Shown one piece after another: positions 1-8,638 of a stretch of DNA of 64,000 nucleotides. The stretch comes from M55B144 sp964550615 (GTDB lineage Bacteria > Bipolaricaulota > Bipolaricaulia > UBA7950 > UBA9294), in the NCBI GenBank assembly GCA_964550615.1, contig CAZKAB010000003.1, positions 30,218-94,217 of the forward strand, written 5' to 3'. The notes under the pieces are model-generated. The model searched no databases and was not told where the DNA came from. It worked only from the letters and a program-made list of their open reading frames with translations. The position numbers and the translations under genes were made by a program. Numbering within the stretch: position 1 is the stretch's first letter; the number at the start of each line of letters is the position of its first letter.

Positions 1-41
1 ACTGAACAATGGCAGATGGAAAACCAGCCTGTCCCCTTTTC

Positions 42-641
42 CTAGAGGTTCATCTTCTTCCTGATCTCGCTGAGGGAAACGAGCGCCTTCTGAAGGAGAC
101 GCTTGCTGGTGGGCTTGTTTAGCCAGATGTTTGCGCCCGACGGATGGGGAAGGGGAAGGAACAAACGCTCGTCCTTCTTGTGGACCTGTCCAATGGCATA
201 ATCGAGCCTCACCTTGCCGAGGAAATATCTGATCGCCACGCCCCCCACAGGGATGATCAGCTCAGGCCGCACGAGTTCAAGCTCACGCGTGAGGAATGAC
301 TCGCACAGCCTGCGCTCCGCCGATGTGGGAACGCGGTCGCCGCGCGAATTCGCCTTGCCTGGGTAACAACGGGTGATCGCCGTGACGTACTGGCGGCAGC
401 GAAACAGGTCTCCGTTAAAGCCGGCTTGTTCGAGCCAGCCGAATAGCCGTCTTCCCGCCGGACCGCTGAACGGAAGGCCGATATCCACTTCTTGGCGTCC
501 CGGCGCCTGCCCCACGATCATGATCCGCGCCGTCGGTGAGCCGGAAAATATCGGGCCGGGAGTGATGCTAAATCCTGCTTCAAGGCAGCGACGACAGTCA
601 CGAATTGCCCGCACATGTTCTTGGAACGCTCGATCGGTCAC
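42..641 (-). CDS. Uracil-DNA glycosylase family protein (Fe-S type)
   Basis: A 199-residue protein of the uracil-DNA glycosylase superfamily, expected to remove uracil from DNA in base excision repair. Visible signatures are a GQAPG motif followed by a PFSGPAG loop (motif 1 region, variant of GEAPG in family 4) and a C-terminal HPSGAN motif (motif 2). An N-terminal CRRC pair and two later cysteines could bind a 4Fe-4S cluster as in family 4 enzymes. Translation starts at a GTG and lies 12 bases after the stop of the FAD oxidoreductase on the same strand, so it is probably the last gene of the long operon, although its role is unrelated to catabolism. The exact UDG family (4, 5 or another) is uncertain. 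Confidence 0.8.
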   Translation of the reverse strand: MTDRAFQEHVRAIRDCRRCLEAGFSITPGPIFSGSPTARIMIVGQAPGRQEVDIGLPFSGPAGRRLFGWLEQAGFNGDLFRCRQYVTAITRCYPGKANSRGDRVPTSAERRLCESFLTRELELVRPELIIPVGGVAIRYFLGKVRLDYAIGQVHKKDERLFLPLPHPSGANIWLNKPTSKRLLQKALVSLSEIRKKMNL

Positions 642-653
642 GGCTTTATCGTC

Positions 654-1805
654 TTACTTCAGTGCTTCCTGACCCTGGAATTGGCGCTGTGGCGATAATA
701 TGCTGAGCGTCTCGCGATCGTCGTCGGTAAGGTTGTCCGTTGCCGCACGAGCAAGCAGTTCTCCCAGCCCCGCGCCGAGCATGAATCCCTGTCCGCACAT
801 GCCGATTGCCATCAGGTATCCTTCCACCTCTTCCGACCAGCCCACGAGAGGGGAACCGTCGGGCGTCATCGGGTATAACCCACGCCAAGTGCGGCGCACG
901 CGAATGTTCCCCAGGCGCGGCATGAGGTCGACCATGCGACGCGCGACCATCGGCAGGAACGAGCTCGTCTCGCGGCGATCGAACCCCCATATCGACGGAC
1001 TGGGCGTGATGCAGAACACGACCTGTCCGGTGGAGAGTTGATAGAAGTAGTAATTGGCAGAGCCGGGGGCGGGGCGAACGTCAACGACCATCGGATCGAG
1101 AAAATGAGCGACCGGCTCGGTAATTCCGCCCTCGTGTGAGTCAGGCTGAACGGGGTGTTCGAGCGCAACTGTCTGTCCGACTTCACGTGCCCAAGGGCCG
1201 GCGGCGTTCAACACTATCGGCGAGGAATACTCATTTCGATCCGTCTTCACACCGCGTACGCGCCCCGAGGAGACTTCAATCTTTGTCACTTGTTCGTTGA
1301 ACTTGAATGAAGCGCCGGCTCGCTTCGCTTCTTCATACATGGCATGACCAAACAGGAGCGTCGAACAGTGGCCGTCTCCGGGTGAGAACGTACCTCCGAT
1401 CAGACCGTCTCGGTTTAGGCCGGGGACGATCTTCAGGAAGTCGTCGCGGTCGTACCACGCGATGTTCAGTCCGTACCGGTGCTGCGTCTCGAGGAGGGCC
1501 TTGAACGTGATCTCCTCTTGCTCGCGGTATGCGACAAACGTGTACCCGCCGGTCGTCCACTCGACGTCATGGCCGTACGTTTCCTTCCATGTCGAGACGA
1601 CTTCCAGGGTGCGCAGACACAGCCGGATCTTGGCCGGATCGGAGTGGGTGGCGCGGATCCCGCCGATTGCCGCTTTGTTCGAGCCTTGGCCGGGACTTGC
1701 GAAACGGTCGAGGACGAGAACGTTCAGTCCTGATTGCGCCATTGCCATCGCCGTTGGGACGCCGACACTTCCGGCACCGATGATGATGACGTCGTAGCTA
1801 GTCAT
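654..1805 (-). CDS. FAD-dependent amino acid oxidoreductase (DAO family), catalytic subunit
   Basis: A 383-residue DAO-superfamily flavoprotein like the beta subunit of sarcosine oxidase or D-hydroxyproline dehydrogenase. The N-terminus has a Rossmann FAD motif (IIIGAGSVGVPTA) and an acidic end to strand 2 (LVLDRF). The C-terminal GLYPMTPDGSPLVG stretch is typical of the family. I chose the ATG at 1805 because it overlaps the stop of the upstream Fe-S/FAD gene by 8 bases, which implies coupled translation; upstream codons give an Arg-rich leader with no ribosome site. With its neighbour it probably forms a membrane-linked or electron-acceptor-linked dehydrogenase for a cyclic D-amino acid. 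The epimerase next door suggests cis-4-hydroxy-D-proline or D-proline; substrate is inference. Confidence 0.85.
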   Translation of the reverse strand: MTSYDVIIIGAGSVGVPTAMAMAQSGLNVLVLDRFASPGQGSNKAAIGGIRATHSDPAKIRLCLRTLEVVSTWKETYGHDVEWTTGGYTFVAYREQEEITFKALLETQHRYGLNIAWYDRDDFLKIVPGLNRDGLIGGTFSPGDGHCSTLLFGHAMYEEAKRAGASFKFNEQVTKIEVSSGRVRGVKTDRNEYSSPIVLNAAGPWAREVGQTVALEHPVQPDSHEGGITEPVAHFLDPMVVDVRPAPGSANYYFYQLSTGQVVFCITPSPSIWGFDRRETSSFLPMVARRMVDLMPRLGNIRVRRTWRGLYPMTPDGSPLVGWSEEVEGYLMAIGMCGQGFMLGAGLGELLARAATDNLTDDDRETLSILSPQRQFQGQEALK

Positions 1806-3888
1806 CGCTCTCCTCCTTTGCACCGGCAAGCACCCCAAGTGGAACCTCGACAAACAGCGGCCGCTTCACGTTGTCCTCGACATCTTCTATTGATATCCCT
1901 TGTTCACGGAACAGGCGAGCGATAAGGAGCGAGCACGTCTTCCCTCCGCACGCACCCATACCGGCGCGCGTGACGGCTTTGATTTCGTTCATGTCACGGC
2001 ATCCTTCGCCAATCAGGGCGCGGATCTCGCCCGCGGTCACCCGTTCGCAGCGACAGACAATGGTTTCATCCGTGATGCGAGCCTGTACATCATCGAGTGA
2101 CTGGGTCACCTGCGGATCTTGGATTCTGATTCCCGCTATGCGCTTGGCGATTCCCTTTGCCGCTTTCACCTTTACCAGCGCCGTGCGGTCATTGCGCGCA
2201 ATCGCCTTTATCTCTTCCACGCGAACCTCATCCAAGTAGCCGGCTTCAGAATCAACGACCGTCACCATGTCTCCGATTGAGAATCCGCCCGGCGGGAACT
2301 CATAGGGGATTGTCACAGTCGGCATCGCCGGGTCGCGCCGGTAGTCGACGAGCGTTATCGCAAGGCCGGGGCAAACGGCGACACATTGTTCGCAACCGAT
2401 GCATTGGCCGCCATCTAAAGCGAATTGCGGCCGGCGGCGAATGTCGTCACTGTCGACGCTGATCAGGCCGCGTGGACATACAGAACTGCACGGATTGCAC
2501 GGGATCTCCTGGGAGCAGTGAAGGATAGGGAACACTCCCTCTTCCCGATCCGGAACGGACTCCACCGCGATCGATCCCGGCCGAGACTTGAGAATGTCAG
2601 CCGTGCGCGACCACTGGTCCGGTACCGGTTCATCCGTTGCTCCGAGCGCGTGTGCGATCGAGCGCCCCTTGATCTTGCCGGAGAAGATCGCGGCCGACGC
2701 CTCGGCGATCTCTTCCGCGTCGCCGGCGTCAAACACGTTCATTCCGTACTCGCGCGCCTTGGCCGTGAACTCATCCACCGGATCGAGGCCGACGGCAATC
2801 AGTAGGGTGTCGCAGGAGAAGGACTTCTCCGTTCCGGCGATAGGACGAAACGCGTCGTCGATCTGGGCGATGGTCACTGACTCGACTTGCTCGTCTCCGT
2901 TTGCGCTTACGATGGTGTGCGACGTATAGATTGGGACACCCAGGCGGGCAAGCTTGTCCTTATGAACCTTGTATCCGCCACACTCGGGCAACGCCTCCAC
3001 GAGGCCTACGACCTCGATTCCCGCCTGCAACGCATGATAGCCCGCAATCAGACCGACATTGCCCCCACCGACAATGAACAAACGTTCCGCCGCCTTGATG
3101 CGATCGCGATTGACGAGCGTTTGAAACGCGCCGGCGCCATATACGCCGGGAAGGGTGTTTCCATTGAACACGAGGGATTTCTCTCTTGCGCCCGTCGCTA
3201 CCAACAGGATCTGCGGCTCGACAATGACGTAGTCCTTCTCATCCCGCCAGATTCCGACTTTCTTGTCGCTGAACACCGCTACCGCGGTGCTGTTGAGCCA
3301 TACGTCCACCGAGGGAAGCGCGCGTATCTCGTCCGACAGAATGGTCGCGATGTCAATCCCTCTTGTCCCGGCGTGCACGGCATCGACCGAGCCGAAGAAG
3401 CGATGTGTCTGCAGCACAAGCTTGCCGCCCAAGCGGTTCTTGTCATCTACGAGCAGCACGTCTATCCTGCGACGGCCGAGTTCGCTCGCCGCCGACAACC
3501 CTGCCGGTCCGCCACCGATGATCAACACATCCACGGCAAGCGTCTCGACAGTGTTCATCGTCGGTGCGCGGTCGTTTCGCGGCAGTTGCGGCAGACCAGC
3601 AATCGGCTCGACTCGCATTCCCTCTTTGACAGGGGTCATGCACGACTTCACCGGCACACCGTCGGCGATCACCATGCATTGGGAGCACTGGCCGTTGGCG
3701 CAGAATATTCCCTGCGGCGCGCCGTCTTTGTGATGATGTCCAAACACACGCACGCCATGGGCGAACAGAGCAGACGAGATCATCTCTCCGCGCTTTGCGG
3801 TCAGCTCTTTCCCGTCCCAGAGAAACGAAATCTCATCAACTGGTTCGATTGCGAGAATTGGATGCTTCGTAAGTCGGTACGCTGTCAT
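1798..3888 (-). CDS. Multidomain FAD/NAD-linked Fe-S oxidoreductase, fused alpha and gamma subunits of an amino acid dehydrogenase
   Basis: A 696-residue fusion. Residues about 10-95 form a 2Fe-2S ferredoxin-like domain with Cys near 63, 68, 71 and 83. Next is a two-dinucleotide-fold flavoprotein (GGGPAG near 125 and GGGNVG further on). Near 455-510 lie two ferredoxin-type 4Fe-4S motifs (CNPCSSVCP and CIGCEQCVAVCP). The C-terminus carries a BFD-like domain with CRC and CGGKTC cysteines (about 612-650). In related hydroxyproline, opine or cyanide-forming dehydrogenases the 2Fe-2S part is a separate small subunit; here all are one chain. The ATG at 3888 follows AAGGAG; a GTG six codons earlier lacks a ribosome site. 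Partner of the downstream DAO subunit. Confidence 0.85.
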   Translation of the reverse strand: MTAYRLTKHPILAIEPVDEISFLWDGKELTAKRGEMISSALFAHGVRVFGHHHKDGAPQGIFCANGQCSQCMVIADGVPVKSCMTPVKEGMRVEPIAGLPQLPRNDRAPTMNTVETLAVDVLIIGGGPAGLSAASELGRRRIDVLLVDDKNRLGGKLVLQTHRFFGSVDAVHAGTRGIDIATILSDEIRALPSVDVWLNSTAVAVFSDKKVGIWRDEKDYVIVEPQILLVATGAREKSLVFNGNTLPGVYGAGAFQTLVNRDRIKAAERLFIVGGGNVGLIAGYHALQAGIEVVGLVEALPECGGYKVHKDKLARLGVPIYTSHTIVSANGDEQVESVTIAQIDDAFRPIAGTEKSFSCDTLLIAVGLDPVDEFTAKAREYGMNVFDAGDAEEIAEASAAIFSGKIKGRSIAHALGATDEPVPDQWSRTADILKSRPGSIAVESVPDREEGVFPILHCSQEIPCNPCSSVCPRGLISVDSDDIRRRPQFALDGGQCIGCEQCVAVCPGLAITLVDYRRDPAMPTVTIPYEFPPGGFSIGDMVTVVDSEAGYLDEVRVEEIKAIARNDRTALVKVKAAKGIAKRIAGIRIQDPQVTQSLDDVQARITDETIVCRCERVTAGEIRALIGEGCRDMNEIKAVTRAGMGACGGKTCSLLIARLFREQGISIEDVEDNVKRPLFVEVPLGVLAGAKEESDD

Positions 3889-3962
3889 CGTCTCCTTGCC
3901 CTTCACGGGGTTCGGTCAGAACCATGCCTCACGGCGCATTCCCGTGCTAGCGAATACTACCG

Positions 3963-4940
3963 CTAGCCACACTCTCCTTCCAGCACAAATCCCGCTGGAA
4001 ACGGATCGTCTTCCAAAAGGACAAGCGAGCCGATCCCGGTCACGTAGGCGGCACCCGTCACTTGCGGAACGATGCCGTCGATGTCTCCCACTTTCGTCTC
4101 GGCGAGCACCCTTCCTACGAACTCGGTACCCAGTATGCTGTGGTAGCGGTAATCCGTGTCTGTTTCCAGTCTTCCCGTCGCGTGCAGAAACGCCATCTTG
4201 GCGCATGTGCCGGTTCCGCACGGGGAGCGATCCACTTGTCTGTCTCCGAAAATTACCACGTTCCTGTCTGGGTCGCCCTCCTCATAGAACTCGACGAGAT
4301 CAGCCGTCATCGGTATGCCTGTTCCGGGATGATGAACATCGACGCACTCATTCAACCAGGCGCGAATCTCCATGCCTTTGTCTATCAATTTCGGCAAGAG
4401 CGTGCGACTGACGCGAAGCCCCACTGACCGTACGTCGACTAGGGCAAAAAGATTGCCTCCGTAAGCCAAGTGCACCTGGACTCCGTTGTAATCGTACGCT
4501 TGCAGATAGAAACCGGGAACGTTCTGAAATGTGACACTGACGATTTCGCCATCCGCCCGCTGCAGGTGGCAGCGGACTATGCCGGCCGGTGTGTCCAGAA
4601 GAATTGTCTCCTTCTCCGTGAGAGCAAGCGTCACGAGCGCGGTCACCACTCCGATCGTTCCGTGGCCGCACATCGACAACGTTCCGTTGTTGTCGAGAAA
4701 GACCACGCCGAAGTCCGCGCTCGGATCACAAGGCGGTGTCAGGACTGCGCCGAACATGTTGCGATGGCCGCGCGGCTCGTCGAGCAAGAAGCGGCAAAGG
4801 TCGACGCCGGCTGTGTCCAGCCATCTTCGTCGTTCCGCCATGTTGGCACCGGGTATTGTCGGAAGCCCTCCCGTGGCAATGCGCGTCGGCTCGCCTGCAG
4901 TGTGCGTGTCAACAACCTGAACAAACCGGCGCAGCCTCAT
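3963..4940 (-). CDS. Proline racemase family protein, probable hydroxyproline 2-epimerase
   Basis: A 325-residue proline racemase superfamily enzyme. Both catalytic positions are cysteine: MCGHGTIG in the first half and DRSPCGTGT in the second. This favours a racemase/epimerase (proline racemase or 4-hydroxyproline 2-epimerase) over trans-3-hydroxyproline dehydratase, which lacks the first Cys. MCGHG rather than MCGHN leans to the hydroxyproline epimerase side. I prefer the ATG at 4940, seven bases after GGAGG, to a GTG at 4946 that overlaps the preceding stop. Next to the two-component D-amino acid dehydrogenase it would convert trans-4-hydroxy-L-proline to the cis-D epimer, the dehydrogenase substrate. 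The pyrroline deaminase expected next in that pathway is not in the window. Confidence 0.82.
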   Translation of the reverse strand: MRLRRFVQVVDTHTAGEPTRIATGGLPTIPGANMAERRRWLDTAGVDLCRFLLDEPRGHRNMFGAVLTPPCDPSADFGVVFLDNNGTLSMCGHGTIGVVTALVTLALTEKETILLDTPAGIVRCHLQRADGEIVSVTFQNVPGFYLQAYDYNGVQVHLAYGGNLFALVDVRSVGLRVSRTLLPKLIDKGMEIRAWLNECVDVHHPGTGIPMTADLVEFYEEGDPDRNVVIFGDRQVDRSPCGTGTCAKMAFLHATGRLETDTDYRYHSILGTEFVGRVLAETKVGDIDGIVPQVTGAAYVTGIGSLVLLEDDPFPAGFVLEGECG

Positions 4941-4942
4941 GT

Positions 4943-6079
4943 TCACGCCTCCATCAGTTGTTCCACTGGTACGTAATCATGCCTGTAGCCGAAGTAACGT
5001 GGTCCGAATGTGGCTATTCCCCGCTCGGTCCGCATCCGCTCGTGCGCCGGGATCAGTACGACCGAACCCCGGTATCCGTAGCGGACGATGTCGGTGCGAA
5101 TCGGCTCCCCGGTCGCCGGATCGAGGATGCAGATGAGATCGGGAGGCATACAGCGGACATCGCCGTCGATCTCTATCGTCAGCCACTCGTTCTGGAAGCC
5201 GATGATCGCTTTGCGATCTTTGAAATCATCGACCCCTTCCATCGTGATCCGCCCCAGCGAAAACCCCTTCGTCTTCTCGGCGCCGAATTCGCGATCGATG
5301 TCCACTATCTTTCCGCAGAAGGCTTGATAGCCGCCGGTGAGCGCGATCACTTCGGCGATCGGATCGAGATGCTTCTTGCGTGCCGCAAACACAAGTCGAC
5401 CCAATTCCCACGCCATGGATATGGAACGCAGAATACCCGTGTCCTTGAGCTGCCGGCCGGTCATCGGATAGCCGGCGATCCACGAGATCCCGCCATAGGC
5501 CATCGCCGCGTTTCGTATGATTCGTTCCGTCAACAACGCATCCGAGGAATCGCAGATCGTTACGTGTCCCTTCTCATCCGCGGCCGCGGTGGGGGAGGGG
5601 GATACGCCGTGCACATAGAACGACGTCATTTGCAGTTCCGGGAAGGCACGCCCCATTCCGTCGGCATCGATTACCGGCACCCCCACCGCGCCGGCTACCG
5701 CCATCGGAACCGGGGTGTTCACTCCACCCGCCTCAGGCGGCACAACTGCCTGGATCGGCTTCCCCATGTACCGTCGTAGCCTGTCATAGCACCAGAACAG
5801 TTCCTGCCCGTTCGGCGGCTTCTCGGTGAGAACGAGCGCCGCTCCCAGACATCCGGCGATCGTGGCAAGGGCGTCGTCGGGCATTGCCTCGGGATCGACA
5901 AGCAAGATTTCGTTACCCTGATCGACCACGTTGTATGCCCACAAGAGGCCGATCTCCGGATCTCCGCCGCCGCCGGTTGCGAGGATCGACGCCCCTAGTG
6001 TAATCTCGGAAAGAGCCTGTTTATCGATTGTCTTGTACTCACTGACTCCCCATTCGCGAAGAATGTCTCGTACTCCCAC
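4943..6079 (-). CDS. DUF917 family protein (copy 1)
   Basis: A 378-residue protein of the DUF917 / S-methyl-thiohydantoin-domain family, commonly encoded beside hydantoinase/oxoprolinase genes. It has the glycine-rich ATGGGGDPEIG segment near residue 35, ADGMGRAFPELQMTS in the middle, and a C-terminal DYVPVEQL ending. GTG start with a strong AAAAGGAGTG site. It is clearly a paralogue of the protein at 7454-8638: the N-terminal IDKQAxSEITLGASILATGGGG and C-terminal blocks match almost word for word. The biochemical role of the family is not established; by context it acts with the HyuA-type ATPase on a cyclic amide or related compound. Confidence 0.85.
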   Translation of the reverse strand: MGVRDILREWGVSEYKTIDKQALSEITLGASILATGGGGDPEIGLLWAYNVVDQGNEILLVDPEAMPDDALATIAGCLGAALVLTEKPPNGQELFWCYDRLRRYMGKPIQAVVPPEAGGVNTPVPMAVAGAVGVPVIDADGMGRAFPELQMTSFYVHGVSPSPTAAADEKGHVTICDSSDALLTERIIRNAAMAYGGISWIAGYPMTGRQLKDTGILRSISMAWELGRLVFAARKKHLDPIAEVIALTGGYQAFCGKIVDIDREFGAEKTKGFSLGRITMEGVDDFKDRKAIIGFQNEWLTIEIDGDVRCMPPDLICILDPATGEPIRTDIVRYGYRGSVVLIPAHERMRTERGIATFGPRYFGYRHDYVPVEQLMEA

Positions 6080-6082
6080 GGC

Positions 6083-7198
6083 TCACTCCTTTTTGCTCAT
6101 TAGCTCGCGCGAGGCGCTGGTTAGAAGCTCATGTCCGGAGGAGGTGACGACGACCATGTCCTCCACGCGTGCCGCTCCCACTCCCGGCACGTAGATCCCC
6201 GGCTCCACCGTGAGCACCATTCCGGGTTCGAGAAGCGTGTCCCTCCCGCGGTCCGCGATCGGTTCCTCATGCGACGAAAGGCCGACACCGTGGCCGGTGA
6301 GATGAGGGAAGAAATCACCCAAGCCCGCGTCCTCGATGATCGTTCGCGCCGCGGAGTCGACTTCTTTGGCGGCCACTCCCGGCCGGACCGCAGCGATCGC
6401 GGCTTGTTGCGCCTCGCTTGCGATCTCAAAGATCCGCCGCTGTTCCGCCGACACTTTTTCTACCGCGAACGTGCGCGTGATGTCCGAGCAGTAGCCATTC
6501 ACAATCGCCCCCATGTCCAGAAGCGCCATCTCTCCTGCCACGAGGGCCTTGCGAGAAGAGAATCGCTGAGGAAGCCAGCTGTTCTCGCCGGACATCAAGA
6601 ACGACTCAAAAGATGTTCCTTCAGCGCCTGCTTGCGCCATCAAGTATTCCGCCCAGGATGAGAGCTGGCATTCACACATGCCTGGTAGAATTGCGCGCCT
6701 TATCTGCTCCATTGCGTCACTCGCGATGTTGGCCGCAGTGCGCAAGAAATCCAACTCGACGTCCGTCTTGATCATTCTCATCTTGGCGGTAAATGGACGC
6801 ACATCGATCGACTCCCATCCGTTTCCCAGTGTGCGTAAGTATTCGGCCTGCTCCAGGCTGATTGTGTCCTTCTCCAGACCGACGCACCTTATGCCGTTCA
6901 CGAACAACGGCCGTAACGCGTCAAGATAGCTGGGGGTATCTTCGGGAAACGGCACGATGCGGTCGATCCACACATCGCGCTTCGCCCGATTGAGATCGAG
7001 GTTGGCAACGAAGTAGGTCGGCCCATCGGTCGACGAGATCGCAAGGATGGAATTGACCACCCGATTCAGACGAAACCCGGTGAAATACCTGATGTTGTCG
7101 CGATCGAACAGCAGCACAAGATTGAGATCCTGTTTCTTCATCCACTCAATCAGCGTCTCGACGCGATCTGCGTAGATTGGAGAGTCAGATCTGTTCAC
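6083..7198 (-). CDS. M24 family metallopeptidase (Xaa-Pro aminopeptidase/creatinase-like)
   Basis: A 371-residue protein with the creatinase N-terminal domain (RDNIRYFTGF) and a C-terminal pita-bread metallopeptidase domain. Metal ligands can be followed as ALLDMGAIVNGYCSDITR (two Asp), HLTGHGVGLSSHE (His), and two later Glu (LTVEPGIY and ARVEDM). GTG at 7198 is the chosen start: it follows AGAAGGAG at a 10-base distance and overlaps the preceding gene by 14 bases; the open frame further upstream reads through the neighbour and is Arg-rich. The enzyme would split peptides before proline or hydroxyproline, or hydrolyse a creatine-like substrate. In an operon with a proline racemase family enzyme and a peptide importer, cleavage of imported Xaa-Pro or Xaa-Hyp peptides is plausible. 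Confidence 0.85.
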   Translation of the reverse strand: MNRSDSPIYADRVETLIEWMKKQDLNLVLLFDRDNIRYFTGFRLNRVVNSILAISSTDGPTYFVANLDLNRAKRDVWIDRIVPFPEDTPSYLDALRPLFVNGIRCVGLEKDTISLEQAEYLRTLGNGWESIDVRPFTAKMRMIKTDVELDFLRTAANIASDAMEQIRRAILPGMCECQLSSWAEYLMAQAGAEGTSFESFLMSGENSWLPQRFSSRKALVAGEMALLDMGAIVNGYCSDITRTFAVEKVSAEQRRIFEIASEAQQAAIAAVRPGVAAKEVDSAARTIIEDAGLGDFFPHLTGHGVGLSSHEEPIADRGRDTLLEPGMVLTVEPGIYVPGVGAARVEDMVVVTSSGHELLTSASRELMSKKE

Positions 7199-7454
7199 GG
7201 ATGAGCGTCTCCTTCTCTGGGTTCGCCAGATATACCTTCTTGGGAACACGGGATTCCAAGCTCGAATCGGCCTGCCCGGCAAGCTCAAGGATCAGCATTC
7301 CGTCCGCGAGGACCGCTAGGAGTGGCTCCAGGTCCGCTTGTGGGAGGTCGAGCTGCTCTTCCAGTACCGATCTTTCGATGTACGGGGTATCGATGATTGC
7401 CTTCAGTAGGCTGCGATAGCGGGGATCGGATTCGATAAGCGCTTTTATGTCCAT
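7185..7454 (-). CDS. Small protein of unknown function, possible winged-helix-like fold
   Basis: An 89-residue acidic protein I do not recognise. Its ATG overlaps the stop of the upstream DUF917 gene in ATGA form, and its end overlaps the M24 peptidase start by 14 bases, so it is almost certainly translated. The middle part (IIDTPYIERSVLEEQLDLPQ) followed by a short hydrophobic stretch (LLAVLADGMLILEL) could form a helix-turn-helix or winged-helix module, but no DNA-recognition helix is obvious. Its placement between DUF917 and peptidase genes suggests a structural or regulatory partner of one of them. Confidence 0.6.
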   Translation of the reverse strand: MDIKALIESDPRYRSLLKAIIDTPYIERSVLEEQLDLPQADLEPLLAVLADGMLILELAGQADSSLESRVPKKVYLANPEKETLIREQI

Positions 7455-8638
7455 CAGTTCTCACCTCCACTGGTGTTCAGTTCTTCCACAGGTACATAAT
7501 CCAAGTCGTAGCCGAAGTGCCGCGGACCGAACATCTCGATCCCTTTCGGTGTTCGCATACGTTCGTGCGCCGGGATGAGGACGATCGTGCCACGATAACC
7601 GTACTTCATGATGTCGGTACGAATCGGCTCTCCCGTCTCCGAATCGAGGATGGCGATAAGGTCGGGAGGAAGACAGAGGACTCGCCCATCGACCGCCAGG
7701 TTCAACCATTCATTCTGAAAGTCGAGTGTTGCCGTTTGTCCTTTGTAGTTGTCGATCCCCTCCAGCGTGACCGCGCCCAGGGTGAATCCTTTGTTTGTCT
7801 CCGAGCCGAAATCGCGGTTGATATCCACGATCTTACCGCGGAAAACGCGGAACCCTTTTACGTTTCGTTCCTTCTCAAGGCTTTCCAGCAGTTCGGCGAT
7901 CGGATCGAGGTGTTCACGTCGCGCACGCATGACGGCGCGGCCGACCGCCCAGGCGATACTCTGCGAATTGAGGATCGACGTGTCCTTCACTTGCCTTCCG
8001 GTTAGCGGATAGGTTGCGATCCAAGAAATCCCACCGTAGGCCATGGCGACGCGCCGCGCCAGTGTCTCCGCCAACACGTCGTCGTCTCCGGTATCGATGA
8101 TGGTTACGTTCCTGCGATTATCCACTGATACGGTGGGGGATGAATGCACGCCATGCGTGACCCACGACGTCATCTGCAGTTCGGGAAAGGCGCGGTTCAT
8201 CCCGTCGACATCGATTACGGGAACACCCAGCTCGCCGGCCGCTGCATAGGAGACGGGCGAGTTTACCCCGCCGCACTCGAGCGGGATTGTCGCCTCAATC
8301 GGCCGACCGAGGTAGGTCTCCAGCCGCTGCATCGCCAGGTTCAGCACTTCTCCGCTCGGTGGTTTCTCGGTGAGGACGATTGCCGCTCCCAGACAAGCCG
8401 TGCTCGCCGTCTGGATTTCATCGGGCACATCGAGAGGGTCGATCATCAGGATCTCCTTCCCTTCATCGATCACCTTGTACGTCCACAACAGACCGATCTC
8501 GGGGTCTCCGCCGCCGCCGGTAGCTAGGATGGACGCCCCGAGAGTAATCTCGCTGATCGCCTGTTTGTCGATGACGCGAAAATCCTTAACCCCCCATTCG
8601 TTGAGGATCGAGCGCGCGCTCATACGTTTTTCCGTCAT
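7454..8638 (-). CDS. DUF917 family protein (copy 2)
   Basis: A 394-residue paralogue of the DUF917 protein at 4943-6079, with the same ATGGGGDPEIG motif, an analogous VDGMNRAFPELQMTS block and a DYVPVEEL C-terminus. It is 16 residues longer, chiefly from an insert around LLESLEKERNVKGFRVF that the first copy lacks. The ATG overlaps the stop of the short HyuA gene (ATGA), implying coupled synthesis with that ATPase-fold protein. Two diverged copies in one operon suggest a hetero-oligomer or two successive steps. Function of the family is unknown. Confidence 0.85.
   Translation of the reverse strand: MTEKRMSARSILNEWGVKDFRVIDKQAISEITLGASILATGGGGDPEIGLLWTYKVIDEGKEILMIDPLDVPDEIQTASTACLGAAIVLTEKPPSGEVLNLAMQRLETYLGRPIEATIPLECGGVNSPVSYAAAGELGVPVIDVDGMNRAFPELQMTSWVTHGVHSSPTVSVDNRRNVTIIDTGDDDVLAETLARRVAMAYGGISWIATYPLTGRQVKDTSILNSQSIAWAVGRAVMRARREHLDPIAELLESLEKERNVKGFRVFRGKIVDINRDFGSETNKGFTLGAVTLEGIDNYKGQTATLDFQNEWLNLAVDGRVLCLPPDLIAILDSETGEPIRTDIMKYGYRGTIVLIPAHERMRTPKGIEMFGPRHFGYDLDYVPVEELNTSGGEN

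Noticed and set aside
2887..3966. 359-codon open frame on plus
   Set aside because: Opposite the Fe-S/FAD gene; composition rich in Arg/His and no recognisable motif.
4736..5779. 347-codon open frame on plus
   Set aside because: Opposite the proline racemase and DUF917 genes; no motif or ribosome site.
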